Assembly: GCF_007289895.1 (NCBI RefSeq)
Contig: NZ_CP041660.1
Coordinates: 3,968,001 to 4,032,000 of the forward strand
Direction: 5' to 3'
Length of the DNA: 64,000 nt
Source of the DNA: Catenovulum sediminis
GTDB taxonomy: Bacteria > Pseudomonadota > Gammaproteobacteria > Enterobacterales > Alteromonadaceae
The first letter of the stretch is position 1. Every line of letters starts with the position of its first letter. Under the pieces are notes generated by a model. It was given only the letters and a program-made list of their open reading frames with translations. It was not told where the DNA came from and searched no databases. Position numbers and translations under genes: made by a program. Shown here in pieces: positions 46,511 through 55,727 of the stretch.

Positions 46511-47791
46511 TTAAGGATCAAGTTGACTGCTACTATTTTCGAACTGAGACAGGTTTTCTTGCAGACGTACCTGCTCAATTGATTTAAATCGATTACTTAT
46601 TTTGCTTGCTGATGTATGAATTTGTTTAACATCATTTGCAGCTTGATCAATATGACGAGAAAGCTGATCAAATCGCCCTTGAAAACGTGCAAAGTCTTCT
46701 CCTAAATGCACTAAGTGCTTCTGGATCGTATGTATGTGTGCTTTTGTTGCTTCATCTTTTAACACAGCTTTGGCTGTCGTCAATATGGCCATTAGGGTAC
46801 TTGGCGATGTCAACCAAACTTTGTTTTGCCACGCAAACTCTACCACATCAGCATGATAAGCATGGATTTCAGCAAATATCGCCTCAGCAGGCAAAAACAA
46901 GATAGCACTTTCAGCGGTTTCTGGAGGGCAGATATAGCGGTTAGCTATATCTACAATATGCTTTTTAATATCTTGCTTAAACTGCCGTTCAATCAATTTT
47001 TTTTCACTGTCACTGATAGATTCAGCCGTTAGCTTACGAAAACTTTCAAGCGGAAACTTGGCGTCAATAACGATATTGCCCGTCGGTTTTGGCAACAGTA
47101 ATTGGCAATCTGCGATCCTACCATTGCTTAATCTGGCTTGTTTTTTAAATTGATCGACCGCCATCACGTTTTCAATCAGTGAATAGAGCTGTACTTCGCC
47201 AAATGCACCGCGACTTCTTTTGTCGGTTAAAACATTTTGCAGACTTACGACATTACCTGACAATTCATTAATTTTTTTCTGTGCTTCATCAATTAAAGCC
47301 AAGCGCTGCAAAATATCGGAAAAAGTTTTAACGGTATTCTCAAAACCTTCTGCAAGTTTATCATTCATCCGTTGCGACATTTTGTCTAACCGGCTTTCAG
47401 TTAAGGCAGAAAGCTCTGACAGGCGTTTACTAACCGTTTCACCATGTTTATTAACCGCACTGGATAACTCTTGTCTGTGCTCTGCATGCTGTCGATTTAA
47501 CTTATCCAGTAAATTAATTCGAGCTTCTGCTGAGTTTTGCTCATTTTTTTGGATTTGCGACAACAACTGGTTAAATTGTTGATTCTGACGGTGCTCGAGA
47601 CTGGCAAAACTTTCGTGTTGCTGATTCATTAAAGATATTCTCAAGTCAGTTAATGCAGCTTGGATCTTATCTGCATCCTGCTGATTTTTATTTGTTCTAT
47701 CTATTATTTTATGTAGTAGTCTGAAAACACCCAGTAACGATGTCAATAGCACGACCGCGAACGTCAATAAATAATAATGTATATCTGACAC
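46511..47791 (-). CDS. rmuC: DNA recombination protein RmuC
   Basis: 426 residues: an N-terminal membrane anchor, a long coiled coil (about 30-170) and the RmuC nuclease-like domain, with KRSRGAFGEVQLYSLIENVM, VIDAKFPLESFRKL and FLPAEAIFAEIHAYHADVVEFAWQNKVWLTSPSTLMAIL. RmuC limits recombination at inverted repeats in E. coli. Confidence 0.93.
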   Translation of the reverse strand: MSDIHYYLLTFAVVLLTSLLGVFRLLHKIIDRTNKNQQDADKIQAALTDLRISLMNQQHESFASLEHRQNQQFNQLLSQIQKNEQNSAEARINLLDKLNRQHAEHRQELSSAVNKHGETVSKRLSELSALTESRLDKMSQRMNDKLAEGFENTVKTFSDILQRLALIDEAQKKINELSGNVVSLQNVLTDKRSRGAFGEVQLYSLIENVMAVDQFKKQARLSNGRIADCQLLLPKPTGNIVIDAKFPLESFRKLTAESISDSEKKLIERQFKQDIKKHIVDIANRYICPPETAESAILFLPAEAIFAEIHAYHADVVEFAWQNKVWLTSPSTLMAILTTAKAVLKDEATKAHIHTIQKHLVHLGEDFARFQGRFDQLSRHIDQAANDVKQIHTSASKISNRFKSIEQVRLQENLSQFENSSSQLDP

Positions 47792-47888
47792 TTCACACCA
47801 AACAACTGTAAATATTTACAGTTAATTTAACACAAAAAATGTCAGATAAATAGTCTCTCATAAATGACAGAATATACCTTGATGCATT

Positions 47889-47918
47889 AAAAAAGGGTCA
47901 TATCAATGACCCTTTTAT
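47889..47918 (-). terminator. Terminator after the ectB-type gene (bidirectional)
   Basis: AAAAGGGTCAT (47891-47901) pairs with ATGACCCTTTT (47906-47916) around an ATCA-type loop, with A/T runs on both sides. It lies about 22 bp past the minus-strand stop. Confidence 0.88.
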
Positions 47919-47940
47919 GATTCTGGTTTTCACCGCTCAA

Positions 47941-49191
47941 TTATAAAGACTTTGCGACTTCCCTATAAGATTCTTTAAATAACTCTAAACCTTCTTTTAG
48001 GATATCATCATTGATATTCAGCGCGACAAACAGCTTATTGACATGGCTTTCTGCGCCGCAAGTTTCACATATTAGGCCTTTTTCAAAAGCGGTTGCTGAT
48101 ACTTTGTCCGCAAAACCTTCAACTTTAGTTTCGATACCCAACACAAGGCCGCGACCACGAACATTCGTTTTTAAATTTGGAAATTCCTGTTGTAATTCAT
48201 ACAAGGCATCAAACATAATTTTTGATTTACGCTCAACTTCTTGTGTCAAAGAGTCATCCGACCAGTATTTATCAATTAATTGTTTGGCTGCAACAAATGC
48301 CAGCGAGTTACCTCGGAATGTACCGGTATGCTCACCCGGTGACCATGCATCCACTTCAGGATCAATCAATAGTACAGCCATTGGGTTACCGCCACCGATT
48401 GATTTTGATAAACAAACCAAATCTGGTTTTACACCCGCTTCTTCAAAGCTAAAGAACTTGCCGGTACGTCCGTTGCCAACCTGAATATCATCGACAATCA
48501 GTAACATATCAAATTCTTTACACAAGGCAGCCAGTTTCTGTAACCACTCTTTAGACGCGACATTGATACCACCTTCACCTTGCACTGTTTCTAAAATAAC
48601 AGCGGCCGGTAACTCTAACCCTGAGCCTTTATCTTCTAAATAACGTCTAAATACATGTATTGTGTCAACATCACCTAAAAACCCATCAAACGGCATAAAT
48701 GATACTGCACCACGCACACCGTAAGAGGCATCACGATAAGCTTCGTTACCGGTCGCGGATAATGCCCCCATAGTATGGCCATGATAGGCATTGGTAAAAG
48801 CAACAATATTGGCTCGGCCTTTTACCTGACGCGCTAGCTTCATCGCAGCTTCGGTACAGTTAGTACCGGTTGGGCCGGTAAACTGAAGTTTATAGTCATA
48901 ACCTCTAGGCTTAAGAATCTTCTCAACAAAAGTTGTCATAAACTCTTGTTTCGCCACGGTAGCTTTGTCTAAACCGTGTGCGATGCGTCTGTCTTGTAAA
49001 TATTTTATTTGCGCTTCTACGGCTTCATCAGGGTTGTGCCCGTAGTTTAACGTGCCAGCCCCTGCGAAAAAATCTACGTATCTTTTACCCTCATTATCAA
49101 ATAATTCGGCACCTATGGCCTTATCAAAAATAGTTGGGAAAGATCGAATATATCCCCGTACCTCTGATTCATGTTTCTCAAAAATTTCCAT
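47941..49191 (-). CDS. ectB: Diaminobutyrate-2-oxoglutarate transaminase (EctB-like)
   Basis: Class III PLP aminotransferase of 416 residues. It matches EctB closely: FEKHESEVRGYIRSFPTIFDKA at the N-terminus, FTGPTGTNCTEAAMKLAR, AYHGHTMGALSATGN, ETVQGEGGINVASKEWL, the PLP Asp in IVDDIQVGNGRTG, Lys in CLSKSIGGG and FRGNSLAFVAA. EctB makes L-2,4-diaminobutyrate for ectoine. Here ectA and ectC are absent beside it, so it may feed another diaminobutyrate use, or the rest may lie elsewhere. Confidence 0.85.
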   Translation of the reverse strand: MEIFEKHESEVRGYIRSFPTIFDKAIGAELFDNEGKRYVDFFAGAGTLNYGHNPDEAVEAQIKYLQDRRIAHGLDKATVAKQEFMTTFVEKILKPRGYDYKLQFTGPTGTNCTEAAMKLARQVKGRANIVAFTNAYHGHTMGALSATGNEAYRDASYGVRGAVSFMPFDGFLGDVDTIHVFRRYLEDKGSGLELPAAVILETVQGEGGINVASKEWLQKLAALCKEFDMLLIVDDIQVGNGRTGKFFSFEEAGVKPDLVCLSKSIGGGNPMAVLLIDPEVDAWSPGEHTGTFRGNSLAFVAAKQLIDKYWSDDSLTQEVERKSKIMFDALYELQQEFPNLKTNVRGRGLVLGIETKVEGFADKVSATAFEKGLICETCGAESHVNKLFVALNINDDILKEGLELFKESYREVAKSL

Positions 49192-49310
49192 GCAAGCTCC
49201 TTAATCACTTATTAAATTCTTTGGTACTTATACTTACCATACAGGATTTTGGTTCTTATTTTTAGGCCTAATGGTTTAACTGCTGCATATATACACAGTA
49301 AAACTGTAAA

Positions 49311-50423
49311 CTAATCTAAATCTATCGTCACACCATCTAGTGAACCTGAACTATTTTGTTGGTTGCTTCTCAATTTTATTTTCAAACGCAAATCGTTTGG
49401 TGAATCCGCGTGATGCAGTGCATCAGCAAAGTTAATAATGCCTTTTTCATAGAGATCAAATAGAGCACTATCAAATGTTTGCATCCCCAGCTCTTTGGAT
49501 TTTTCCATCACTTCTTTTAATCCACCCAACTCGTTGCGGGCGATTAAATCTGAGACCAAGGGTGAATTGAGCAGTATTTCGATTGCCGCGACTCGCCCCT
49601 GACCATCTCGTGTTGGCACTAATTGCTGCGCGACGATTGCTTTAAGGTTCAGCGAAAGATCGAACAATAGTTTGTCCTTCATATCTTTTGGAACCAGATG
49701 TAAAATGCGATCTATTGCCTGGTTTGCATTGTTCGCGTGCAATGTAGCCACACACAAATGCCCTGTTTCAGCAAAAGATAAGGCATATTCCATAATTTCA
49801 GCCGATCGAATTTCACCAATCATAATGACATCTGGAGCCTGTCGCAGCGAACTTTTCAGGGCTGCATCAAACGATTCGGTATCTACGCCTACTTCTCGCT
49901 GTGTAACGATTGACTTTTCGTGCTGATGAACAAACTCGATCGGATCTTCTATTGTTAAAATATGCCCTCGGCTGTTTCGATTTCGATATCCCATCAAAGC
50001 GGCTAATGCAGTCGATTTACCTGTACCTGTCGCCCCCACATACAGAAACAAACCACGTTTAGACATAATCGCTTCTTTTAGTACATTAGGTAAACCAAGT
50101 TGATCTGCATCCGGTATTTCAGTATTGATTTTACGAATCACCATTCCGGTGCGCTCTCGTTGAACAAAAGCATTACACCGAAACCGCCCGATACCTTCAA
50201 CTGCAATAGCGTAATTACATTCTTTGGTTTGCAAAAATTCTTCTTTTTGCGCCGCCGTCATCGTATCTAAAACCATAGATTCACAGCGCGATTGATCTAA
50301 CACGTCATTATCTAATGCGGTCATTTCTCCGTTTATTTTGGCACAAGCTGGTCTTCCAACCGTTAAAAATAAATCGGATGCGCCTTTTTGCGACATACTT
50401 TCTAAATAATGAAGAATTAACAT
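49311..50423 (-). CDS. pilU: Type IV pilus retraction ATPase PilU
   Basis: 370-residue GspE/PilT ATPase with Walker A GATGTGKSTALAALMGYRNRN, Asp box/His box ILTIEDPIEFVHQHEKSIVTQREVG and CVATLHANNANQAIDRIL. It resembles PilU by its N-terminus (LESMSQKGASDLFLTVGRPACAKING) and the C-terminal extension beyond PilT. It follows pilT by 12 bp and helps the retraction motor. Confidence 0.94.
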   Translation of the reverse strand: MLILHYLESMSQKGASDLFLTVGRPACAKINGEMTALDNDVLDQSRCESMVLDTMTAAQKEEFLQTKECNYAIAVEGIGRFRCNAFVQRERTGMVIRKINTEIPDADQLGLPNVLKEAIMSKRGLFLYVGATGTGKSTALAALMGYRNRNSRGHILTIEDPIEFVHQHEKSIVTQREVGVDTESFDAALKSSLRQAPDVIMIGEIRSAEIMEYALSFAETGHLCVATLHANNANQAIDRILHLVPKDMKDKLLFDLSLNLKAIVAQQLVPTRDGQGRVAAIEILLNSPLVSDLIARNELGGLKEVMEKSKELGMQTFDSALFDLYEKGIINFADALHHADSPNDLRLKIKLRSNQQNSSGSLDGVTIDLD

Positions 50424-50435
50424 AATAGTGTCCTA

Positions 50436-51470
50436 TTAAAACTGCTGCTTATTAACGGCTTTGGCCAATGCGGCTTGTCTGGTAATGATACCTCGGCTCA
50501 CTAAATCGCCTAAACACTGATCCATCGTCTGCATCCCAAAGCCCATACCAGTTTGAATGGCAGAATACATCTGTGCGACCTTGTCTTCTCGAATGAGATT
50601 TCGAATTGCCGGTGTGCCAACCATAATTTCGTGCGCCGCGACACGTCCACCACCAGAGCGTTTTAATAAGGTTTGCGAAATAACAGCCTGCAGCGATTCA
50701 GACAACATAGAGCGCACCATTGGTTTTTCGGCAGCCGGAAATACATCAACAATACGATCTATGGTTTTCGGTGCTGAGGTGGTGTGCAAGGTACCAAACA
50801 CTAGGTGACCGGTTTCGGCTGCTGTCATTGCTAAACGTATGGTTTCCAAATCACGCATTTCGCCAACAAGAATGACATCCGGGTCTTCCCGTAATGCCGA
50901 ACGCAGTGCATTGTTAAAAGATTTAGTATCGCGATGCACTTCCCTTTGATTAATTAGGCTTTGCTTGTTTTTATGAACAAATTCAATTGGATCTTCAATA
51001 GTTAGAATATGATGATGCTTATTTTGATTAATATAATCTATCATTGCCGCCAAGGTCGTACTTTTACCTGAACCGGTTGGCCCTGTTACCAATACAAGCC
51101 CCCTTGGTTTGTCAGCCAATTCTTTAAAAATCTCAGGTGCGTTAATATCTTCCAACGACAGTACTTCACTGGGAATAGTACGGAAAACAGCAGATGCACC
51201 ACGGTTCTGCACAAAGGCATTAACCCTAAATCGTGCTAGATTTGGAACTTCAAAAGAAAAATCTGCTTCCCAGTTTTCTTCATATTCTTTTCGTTGTTTG
51301 TCATTCATGATGTCATAAATCAGCTGATGCACTTGTTTATGATCTAAAGCTGGAATATTTATTTTTCGGACATCTCCATCAACACGGATCATCGGGGGAA
51401 CCCCGGCGGAAAGGTGTAAATCGGAAGCTTTATGATTAACACTAAAAGACAATAACTCAGTAATATCCAT
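50436..51470 (-). CDS. pilT: Type IV pilus retraction ATPase PilT
   Basis: Motor that depolymerises pili. With the ATG at 51470 (MDITELLSFSVNHKASDLHL; GGAG 8 bp upstream) it is 344 residues, equal to the Pseudomonas PilT; an upstream GTG at 51479 is less likely. Motifs: Walker A VTGPTGSGKSTTLAAMIDYI, Asp box HHILTIEDPIEFVH, Walker B ILVGEMRDLETIR and the AIRNLIREDK signature. It is divergent from yggS. Confidence 0.96.
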   Translation of the reverse strand: MDITELLSFSVNHKASDLHLSAGVPPMIRVDGDVRKINIPALDHKQVHQLIYDIMNDKQRKEYEENWEADFSFEVPNLARFRVNAFVQNRGASAVFRTIPSEVLSLEDINAPEIFKELADKPRGLVLVTGPTGSGKSTTLAAMIDYINQNKHHHILTIEDPIEFVHKNKQSLINQREVHRDTKSFNNALRSALREDPDVILVGEMRDLETIRLAMTAAETGHLVFGTLHTTSAPKTIDRIVDVFPAAEKPMVRSMLSESLQAVISQTLLKRSGGGRVAAHEIMVGTPAIRNLIREDKVAQMYSAIQTGMGFGMQTMDQCLGDLVSRGIITRQAALAKAVNKQQF

Positions 51471-51585
51471 GCTTATCACTCCAATGTTGCATGTTTGTTT
51501 TTAATATTATTACCATAGCAGAAAGCTGTAAAAGCGCTATGGATTTGTTTATCATAGGAAATATCAAAATGAATGGGTAACCTAA

Positions 51586-52293
51586 ATGACCGATATTGGA
51601 CAAAATATCCTTTCCGTTAAAGCACAAATAAATGATTTAAATCAACAGTATCAGCAAAACGCAGAGTTACTTGCAGTCAGTAAAACCAAACCCAAAGAAG
51701 ACGTCATAACGGCCTATCATGCAGGCCAAAGAAAGTTTGGCGAAAACTATGTGCAGGAAGGTGTTGAAAAAATAGCCGCCTTGCAAAGCTATACAGATAT
51801 CGAGTGGCACTTTATAGGCCCATTACAATCAAATAAAACCAAACCAGTTGCTGAATACTTTGACTGGGTACAAAGCATTGACCGCTTGAAAATCGCCAAA
51901 CGCTTAAATGACCAACGGCCTGCAAATAAAGGACCTTTAAATGTATGCATTCAAGTAAATATCTCTAATGAGGCCAATAAATCAGGTGTCGTATTAGAAG
52001 AGCTTGAGGCATTAGCACAGCAAGTAGCGCAACTACCTGAGTTAAAATTAAGAGGCCTGATGGCCATTCCACTTAAAACACATGATACAATGGAACTGTC
52101 TGAGATGTTTATTGCACTACAAAAGGCATTCATTAACTTGAAAGATAAATATCCGACCATAGATACTCTATCGATGGGTATGACAGCTGATATGCAATTA
52201 GCAATCAAAAACGGCAGCACTATGGTACGTATTGGTACAGCTATTTTTGGTGCTCGCGAGAAACCTAACTCAAAGAAAACAGAAGACTTATAA
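51586..52293 (+). CDS. yggS: PLP homeostasis protein YggS
   Basis: Alanine-racemase-fold PLP-binding protein of 235 residues. The PLP lysine is at about K33 (LLAVSKTKPKEDVI); FGENYVQEGVEKI, WHFIGPLQSNK, KSGVVLEELEAL and TLSMGMTADMQLAI match the family. It is first in yggS-proC-yggT and overlaps proC by 1 bp. Confidence 0.95.
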   Translation: MTDIGQNILSVKAQINDLNQQYQQNAELLAVSKTKPKEDVITAYHAGQRKFGENYVQEGVEKIAALQSYTDIEWHFIGPLQSNKTKPVAEYFDWVQSIDRLKIAKRLNDQRPANKGPLNVCIQVNISNEANKSGVVLEELEALAQQVAQLPELKLRGLMAIPLKTHDTMELSEMFIALQKAFINLKDKYPTIDTLSMGMTADMQLAIKNGSTMVRIGTAIFGAREKPNSKKTEDL

Positions 52294-53117
52294 TGCAAAA
52301 TAGAAGCATCGCCTTTATTGGCGCTGGTAATATGACAACCAGCATCATTTCAGGTTTAATTAGCTCAGGCTATTGTGCACAAAATATATGGGCGAGTAAT
52401 CGCTCGGCTGAAAAATTAACAAACTTGAAAAATCAGTTTTCAATCAACACGACACAGGATAATGACACAGCTATCGCTGCAGCCGATGTTGTTGTACTTG
52501 CAGTTAAACCGCAAGGAATGCAAGAGATGCTTGAAGCGGTTAAATTGCCTAAAGTACAATTGGAAAATAAACTTTTCATCTCAATTGCAGCAGGCATTCC
52601 ACTTCAACGCCTCAATCAAATGTTAGGCTTTCCAGCTAAAATTATTCGCACTATGCCCAACACCCCTAGCTTATTGGGGTTAGGTTTAACCGGTATTTAT
52701 GCACCTGATAATATATCAACAGAAGACAAAACATATACTGAGTCACTGATGTCCGCCGTCGGCAAAAGTATTTGGGTAGACAGTGAAGAAGGCATCGACA
52801 AAATAATAGGCGTAGCCGGTAGCGCACCTGCCTACTTCTTTCTATTTATGGAATGTATTGCCAAAGAAGCTGAACAACTCGGTTTCAGCCCAGTGCAGGC
52901 TCGGGAAATTGTGCAACAAGTTGCCTTAGGCTCAGCCAGCATGGTTTGTAAAAACGCATCGACTGAGATTGCAACATTGCGTGAAAACGTTACTTCAAAA
53001 GGCGGGACAACCGCCGCCGCACTTGCAAGTTTCAACGACTCTAAGCTGGATGAAATAACACACAAAGCAATTCAAGCAGCTATTGCGCGCTCTCGCGAAA
53101 TGGCTAAATTATTTTAA
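52293..53117 (+). CDS. proC: Pyrroline-5-carboxylate reductase
   Basis: Last step of proline synthesis. The 274-residue protein has the dinucleotide-binding FIGAGNMTTSIISGLI at the start, VVVLAVKPQGMQEML, IIRTMPNTPSLLGLG and the C-terminal signature VTSKGGTTAAALASF. Between yggS and yggT in the conserved order. Confidence 0.96.
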   Translation: MQNRSIAFIGAGNMTTSIISGLISSGYCAQNIWASNRSAEKLTNLKNQFSINTTQDNDTAIAAADVVVLAVKPQGMQEMLEAVKLPKVQLENKLFISIAAGIPLQRLNQMLGFPAKIIRTMPNTPSLLGLGLTGIYAPDNISTEDKTYTESLMSAVGKSIWVDSEEGIDKIIGVAGSAPAYFFLFMECIAKEAEQLGFSPVQAREIVQQVALGSASMVCKNASTEIATLRENVTSKGGTTAAALASFNDSKLDEITHKAIQAAIARSREMAKLF

Positions 53118-53133
53118 TGGGTGGAAGATTACA

Positions 53134-53672
53134 ATGAATGCATTAGGTTTTCTTATCGAAGTTCTATTTGGATTGGCTTTGATGGCTGTTGTCCTGCGAT
53201 TTTGGCTACAGGCGGCACGCGCTGACTTTTACAACCCAGTTAGCCAGACAATAGTAAAGCTGACTAATCCTTTACTATTGCCCTTACAAACGTTTCTCCC
53301 TTCAAAAGGCCAGTGGAATATCGCTGCGCTGCTATTAGCATTTTTAGTGGCCGCGGCTAAATATGTTGTCTTAAGTTTGATGTTAAATGGGGCTTTAAAC
53401 CCGATTGCAATTTCAATTATTTCGTTAGTTGCGGTCATTAATGAATTTTTGACACTGGCATTTTGGATTTTAATTATTCGAGCGATTCTGAGCTGGTTTA
53501 GCCAAGGTCACAACCCCGCTGAATTAATCATGATGCAGTTAACTGAACCTTTTTTACGCCCAATTAGAAATTTATTACCCCGATGGGTGGTTTAGATTTA
53601 TCTGTATTGCTTGCGATTATTGCAATTCAGTTTATAAAAATACTTCTAGGTGATTTATTTGGCGTTATGTAG
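53134..53672 (+). pseudogene. yggT: YggT family membrane protein, frameshifted near the 3' end
   Basis: Starts at ATG 53134 (GGAAG 6 bp upstream), with MNALGFLIEVLFGLALMAVVLRFWLQ and four to five helices. The frame reaches LRPIRNLLPRWVV and a stop at about 53595. The -1 frame from 53583 continues as MGGLDLSVLLAIIAIQFIKILLG to a stop at 53672, the normal YggT C-terminus (PRMGGLDLS). A 1-bp loss in the CCCCG tract at 53578-53582 explains this. The normal protein would be about 180 residues; the broken one is 153. A sequencing error cannot be excluded. Confidence 0.85.
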
Positions 53673-53710
53673 CGCTTTGTGTACAAGACGGCTAATAACC
53701 CTAACAAAAA

Positions 53711-53740
53711 TTCACAACCAGGCTTTTCGCTGGTTGTGAA
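53711..53740. other. Strong 11-bp hairpin between yggT and the DUF4426 gene
   Basis: TTCACAACCAG (53711-53721) pairs perfectly with CTGGTTGTGAA (53730-53740) around an 8-nt loop. On the plus strand no T-run follows; on the minus strand a short T-run does. A terminator or mRNA stability element is possible. Confidence 0.55.
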
Positions 53741-53821
53741 ACGGCTATAGTAAAGCTATCCAGCAATGAAATAATAACGCAGAAATCATAACGCATGAGC
53801 AAACAAAAAAGGGGCTGTGAT

Positions 53822-54298
53822 ATGCTTACGCCTAATTTATACCGCAGAAAATGCATTACATTAAGCTTTTGGCTTTTATCCGCTTTAACTTCTTTAATTT
53901 CAATCGCAGTCTACGCAAACGAGAACCCTAACCTCACTGTATTAGACAATTGGGAAATTCATCATATTGCGTTTCCTTCAACCTTTATTCAACCCGCGAC
54001 CGCTAAAGCTGTAGGTATCGATAGACGCGGTAATAATGGCGTAATCAATATAAGTGTGCTGGATACCGATATGAGTAAAAAGCCGATGAATATTGCCGTT
54101 TCAGGTTATGCTCAGAACCTTGTCGGTCATCGAAAAGAGTTAGATTTCAAACAAGTCGATGAAGGGGATGCAATTTATTATTTAGCGCAAATTCGCCATT
54201 CGAATGAAGAAACCTTTAGGTTTTTTATCCGCTTAACGGATCCTAAAACAGGTATAGCAAAAAGCTTTCAATTTCAGCAAAAAATGTGGGTTGATTAA
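53822..54298 (+). CDS. DUF4426 family secreted protein
   Basis: 158 residues from ATG 53822, chosen because AAGGGG (53809-53814) is 7 bp upstream; an ATG at 53795 would add nine residues. A Sec signal (about 8-32, cut near VYA) precedes a mature domain with WEIHHIAFPSTFIQPATAKAVGIDRRGNNGVINISVLD, the DUF4426 pattern. Function unknown; a member of the yggS-proC-yggT neighbourhood in many gammaproteobacteria. Confidence 0.85.
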   Translation: MLTPNLYRRKCITLSFWLLSALTSLISIAVYANENPNLTVLDNWEIHHIAFPSTFIQPATAKAVGIDRRGNNGVINISVLDTDMSKKPMNIAVSGYAQNLVGHRKELDFKQVDEGDAIYYLAQIRHSNEETFRFFIRLTDPKTGIAKSFQFQQKMWVD

Positions 54299-54306
54299 TC
54301 CTAGCT

Positions 54307-55374
54307 TCAAGCAAAATTCAAACTCAGTTGTTCGGGCCTGTATGCATCTTGTATAGGCTCGAGCATATAAGATAAACCCAGCAACCTAACTTTTCGTCCA
54401 CGCGCCCTTTCTTGCCACACTTGCTGTAACAAGCGGCTAAACACTTCAAAACTTTGAAGCTGACATGTGGTTTCCATTGTGGTTTGGTTAAAATCATTAA
54501 ACTTAAGTTTTACGCCAAGCTTTACAACCTTATACTGCTCTGAAATACGGGAAAATCGATTGCCTAGCTCGTTATATAAATCAGCTAGTTTCTCCGCGCC
54601 CTGCGTGTATTCAGTTAAATCTTTGGCATAAGTATGCTCTACGCCAATCGATTTTCGAATCCGCTGGGTTTCAACTGGCCGATCGTCTTGTCCATGGCTT
54701 CGCCTGATCAAACCTTCTGCAAAGCGGCCAAACTTTTCAAAGAGAAATTGCGGGTCAGCGTTACGGATATCTTCAGTTGTATAGAGATTTAACGCATGTA
54801 ACTTTTCTAATGTGGCTTTACCTACCCCATGTAACTTTTGTAAAGCCATACAGGCTACAAAATCTTTAATACGATCTGGCGATACAACATAAATCCCATT
54901 GGGTTTATTTTCTTCACTGGCGATTTTGGCTAAAAATTTATTTGGTGCAACACCTGCGGACGCCGTTAAGCCGGTTTCGTTAAAAATATCCCGCCTGATT
55001 GCGTTGGCTATCAGCGTTGCGCTGCCACAATAAAGTTTTGAATCCGTCACATCAAGGTAAGCTTCATCTAGCGACAATGGCTCGATAAGCTCAGTATAAC
55101 GGTTAAAAATTTGCTGTATTTGCCTTGAAATTGATTTGTACAAATCCATATTACCGGGAACAATTTTTAACACAGGGCACAGTTTCAAAGCATAACTGGT
55201 CGCCATTGCAGAGCGGACACCGTATGTTCTTGCAGGGTAATTACAGGTTGCAATAACACCTCGTCTGTCAGCTCGACCACCGACTGCAATAGGGATGTCT
55301 TTTAGCTCTGGATTTTCCCGCATTTCAACGGCGGCAAAAAAACAATCCATATCAATATGAATAATTTTGCGCAC
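54307..55374 (-). CDS. dinB: DNA polymerase IV (DinB)
   Basis: Y-family translesion polymerase. The catalytic acidic residues lie in IIHIDMDCFFAAVEMRENP and EPLSLDEAYLDVTDS; RRGVIATCNYPARTYGVRSAM and TASAGVAPNKFLAKIASEENKPNG are family blocks. The GTG at 55374 gives MRKIIHIDMD as in E. coli; a GTG at 55383 would add three residues but overlaps an SOS-box-like site. Expression is probably DNA-damage induced. Confidence 0.95.
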   Translation of the reverse strand: MRKIIHIDMDCFFAAVEMRENPELKDIPIAVGGRADRRGVIATCNYPARTYGVRSAMATSYALKLCPVLKIVPGNMDLYKSISRQIQQIFNRYTELIEPLSLDEAYLDVTDSKLYCGSATLIANAIRRDIFNETGLTASAGVAPNKFLAKIASEENKPNGIYVVSPDRIKDFVACMALQKLHGVGKATLEKLHALNLYTTEDIRNADPQFLFEKFGRFAEGLIRRSHGQDDRPVETQRIRKSIGVEHTYAKDLTEYTQGAEKLADLYNELGNRFSRISEQYKVVKLGVKLKFNDFNQTTMETTCQLQSFEVFSRLLQQVWQERARGRKVRLLGLSYMLEPIQDAYRPEQLSLNFA

Positions 55375-55381
55375 AACAAAC

Positions 55382-55399
55382 ACTGTATATAAATATAGT
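55382..55399 (-). promoter_or_regulatory. LexA-like operator at the dinB start
   Basis: Plus-strand CTGT-N8-ATAG at 55383-55398 (minus reads CTAT-N8-ACAG), one mismatch from the CTGT-N8-ACAG core, with AT-rich centre as in SOS boxes. It sits 8 bp before the GTG at 55374. dinB is a classic SOS gene. Confidence 0.6.
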
Positions 55400-55439
55400 T
55401 AGTTAAAGTTTACCAGCATTTTTTTAAACCGCAAGAAAA

Positions 55440-55466
55440 GCAAAAACCCGCCGCAGCGGGTTTTGT
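55440..55466 (-). terminator. Terminator after nqrM
   Basis: AAAACCCGC (around 55442-55450) pairs with GCGGGTTTT (around 55455-55463) around a CGCA loop, followed on the minus strand by a T-run. It ends the nqr-apbE-nqrM transcript. Confidence 0.88.
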
Positions 55467-55503
55467 GCAAATATATGTATAGGTTCCGAGGTAAAATTGA
55501 AAA

Positions 55504-55716
55504 CTAGATAATTCTGTTTTCGTTCAACATTTGCTCACGCTTCATTTTTGCTTTGCGTTTATCGCATGGATTATCACAATCGCACACCTTATCAATGCCG
55601 ACACTGCCCAATCCACCACAACTACCAGAAATAGCTTTTTTCTGGAAAATATAACCAACAGACATCGCACCAACAATAATTAAAAATGCGGCAAAAACCA
55701 ATAAAAATAATGTCAT
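55504..55716 (-). CDS. nqrM: Na+-NQR maturation factor NqrM
   Basis: 70-residue protein with an N-terminal membrane helix (about 3-24) followed by the cysteine-rich SGSCGGLGSVGIDKVCDCDNPCDKRK pattern typical of NqrM, needed to insert iron into NqrD/NqrE. It follows apbE by 11 bp at the operon end. Confidence 0.93.
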   Translation of the reverse strand: MTLFLLVFAAFLIIVGAMSVGYIFQKKAISGSCGGLGSVGIDKVCDCDNPCDKRKAKMKREQMLNENRII

Positions 55717-55727
55717 AACCAGTCAAC

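Noticed and set aside
53083-53133. Longer yggT start overlapping proC
   Set aside because: The added residues are not YggT-like, and the ATG at 53134 has a good GGAAG element.
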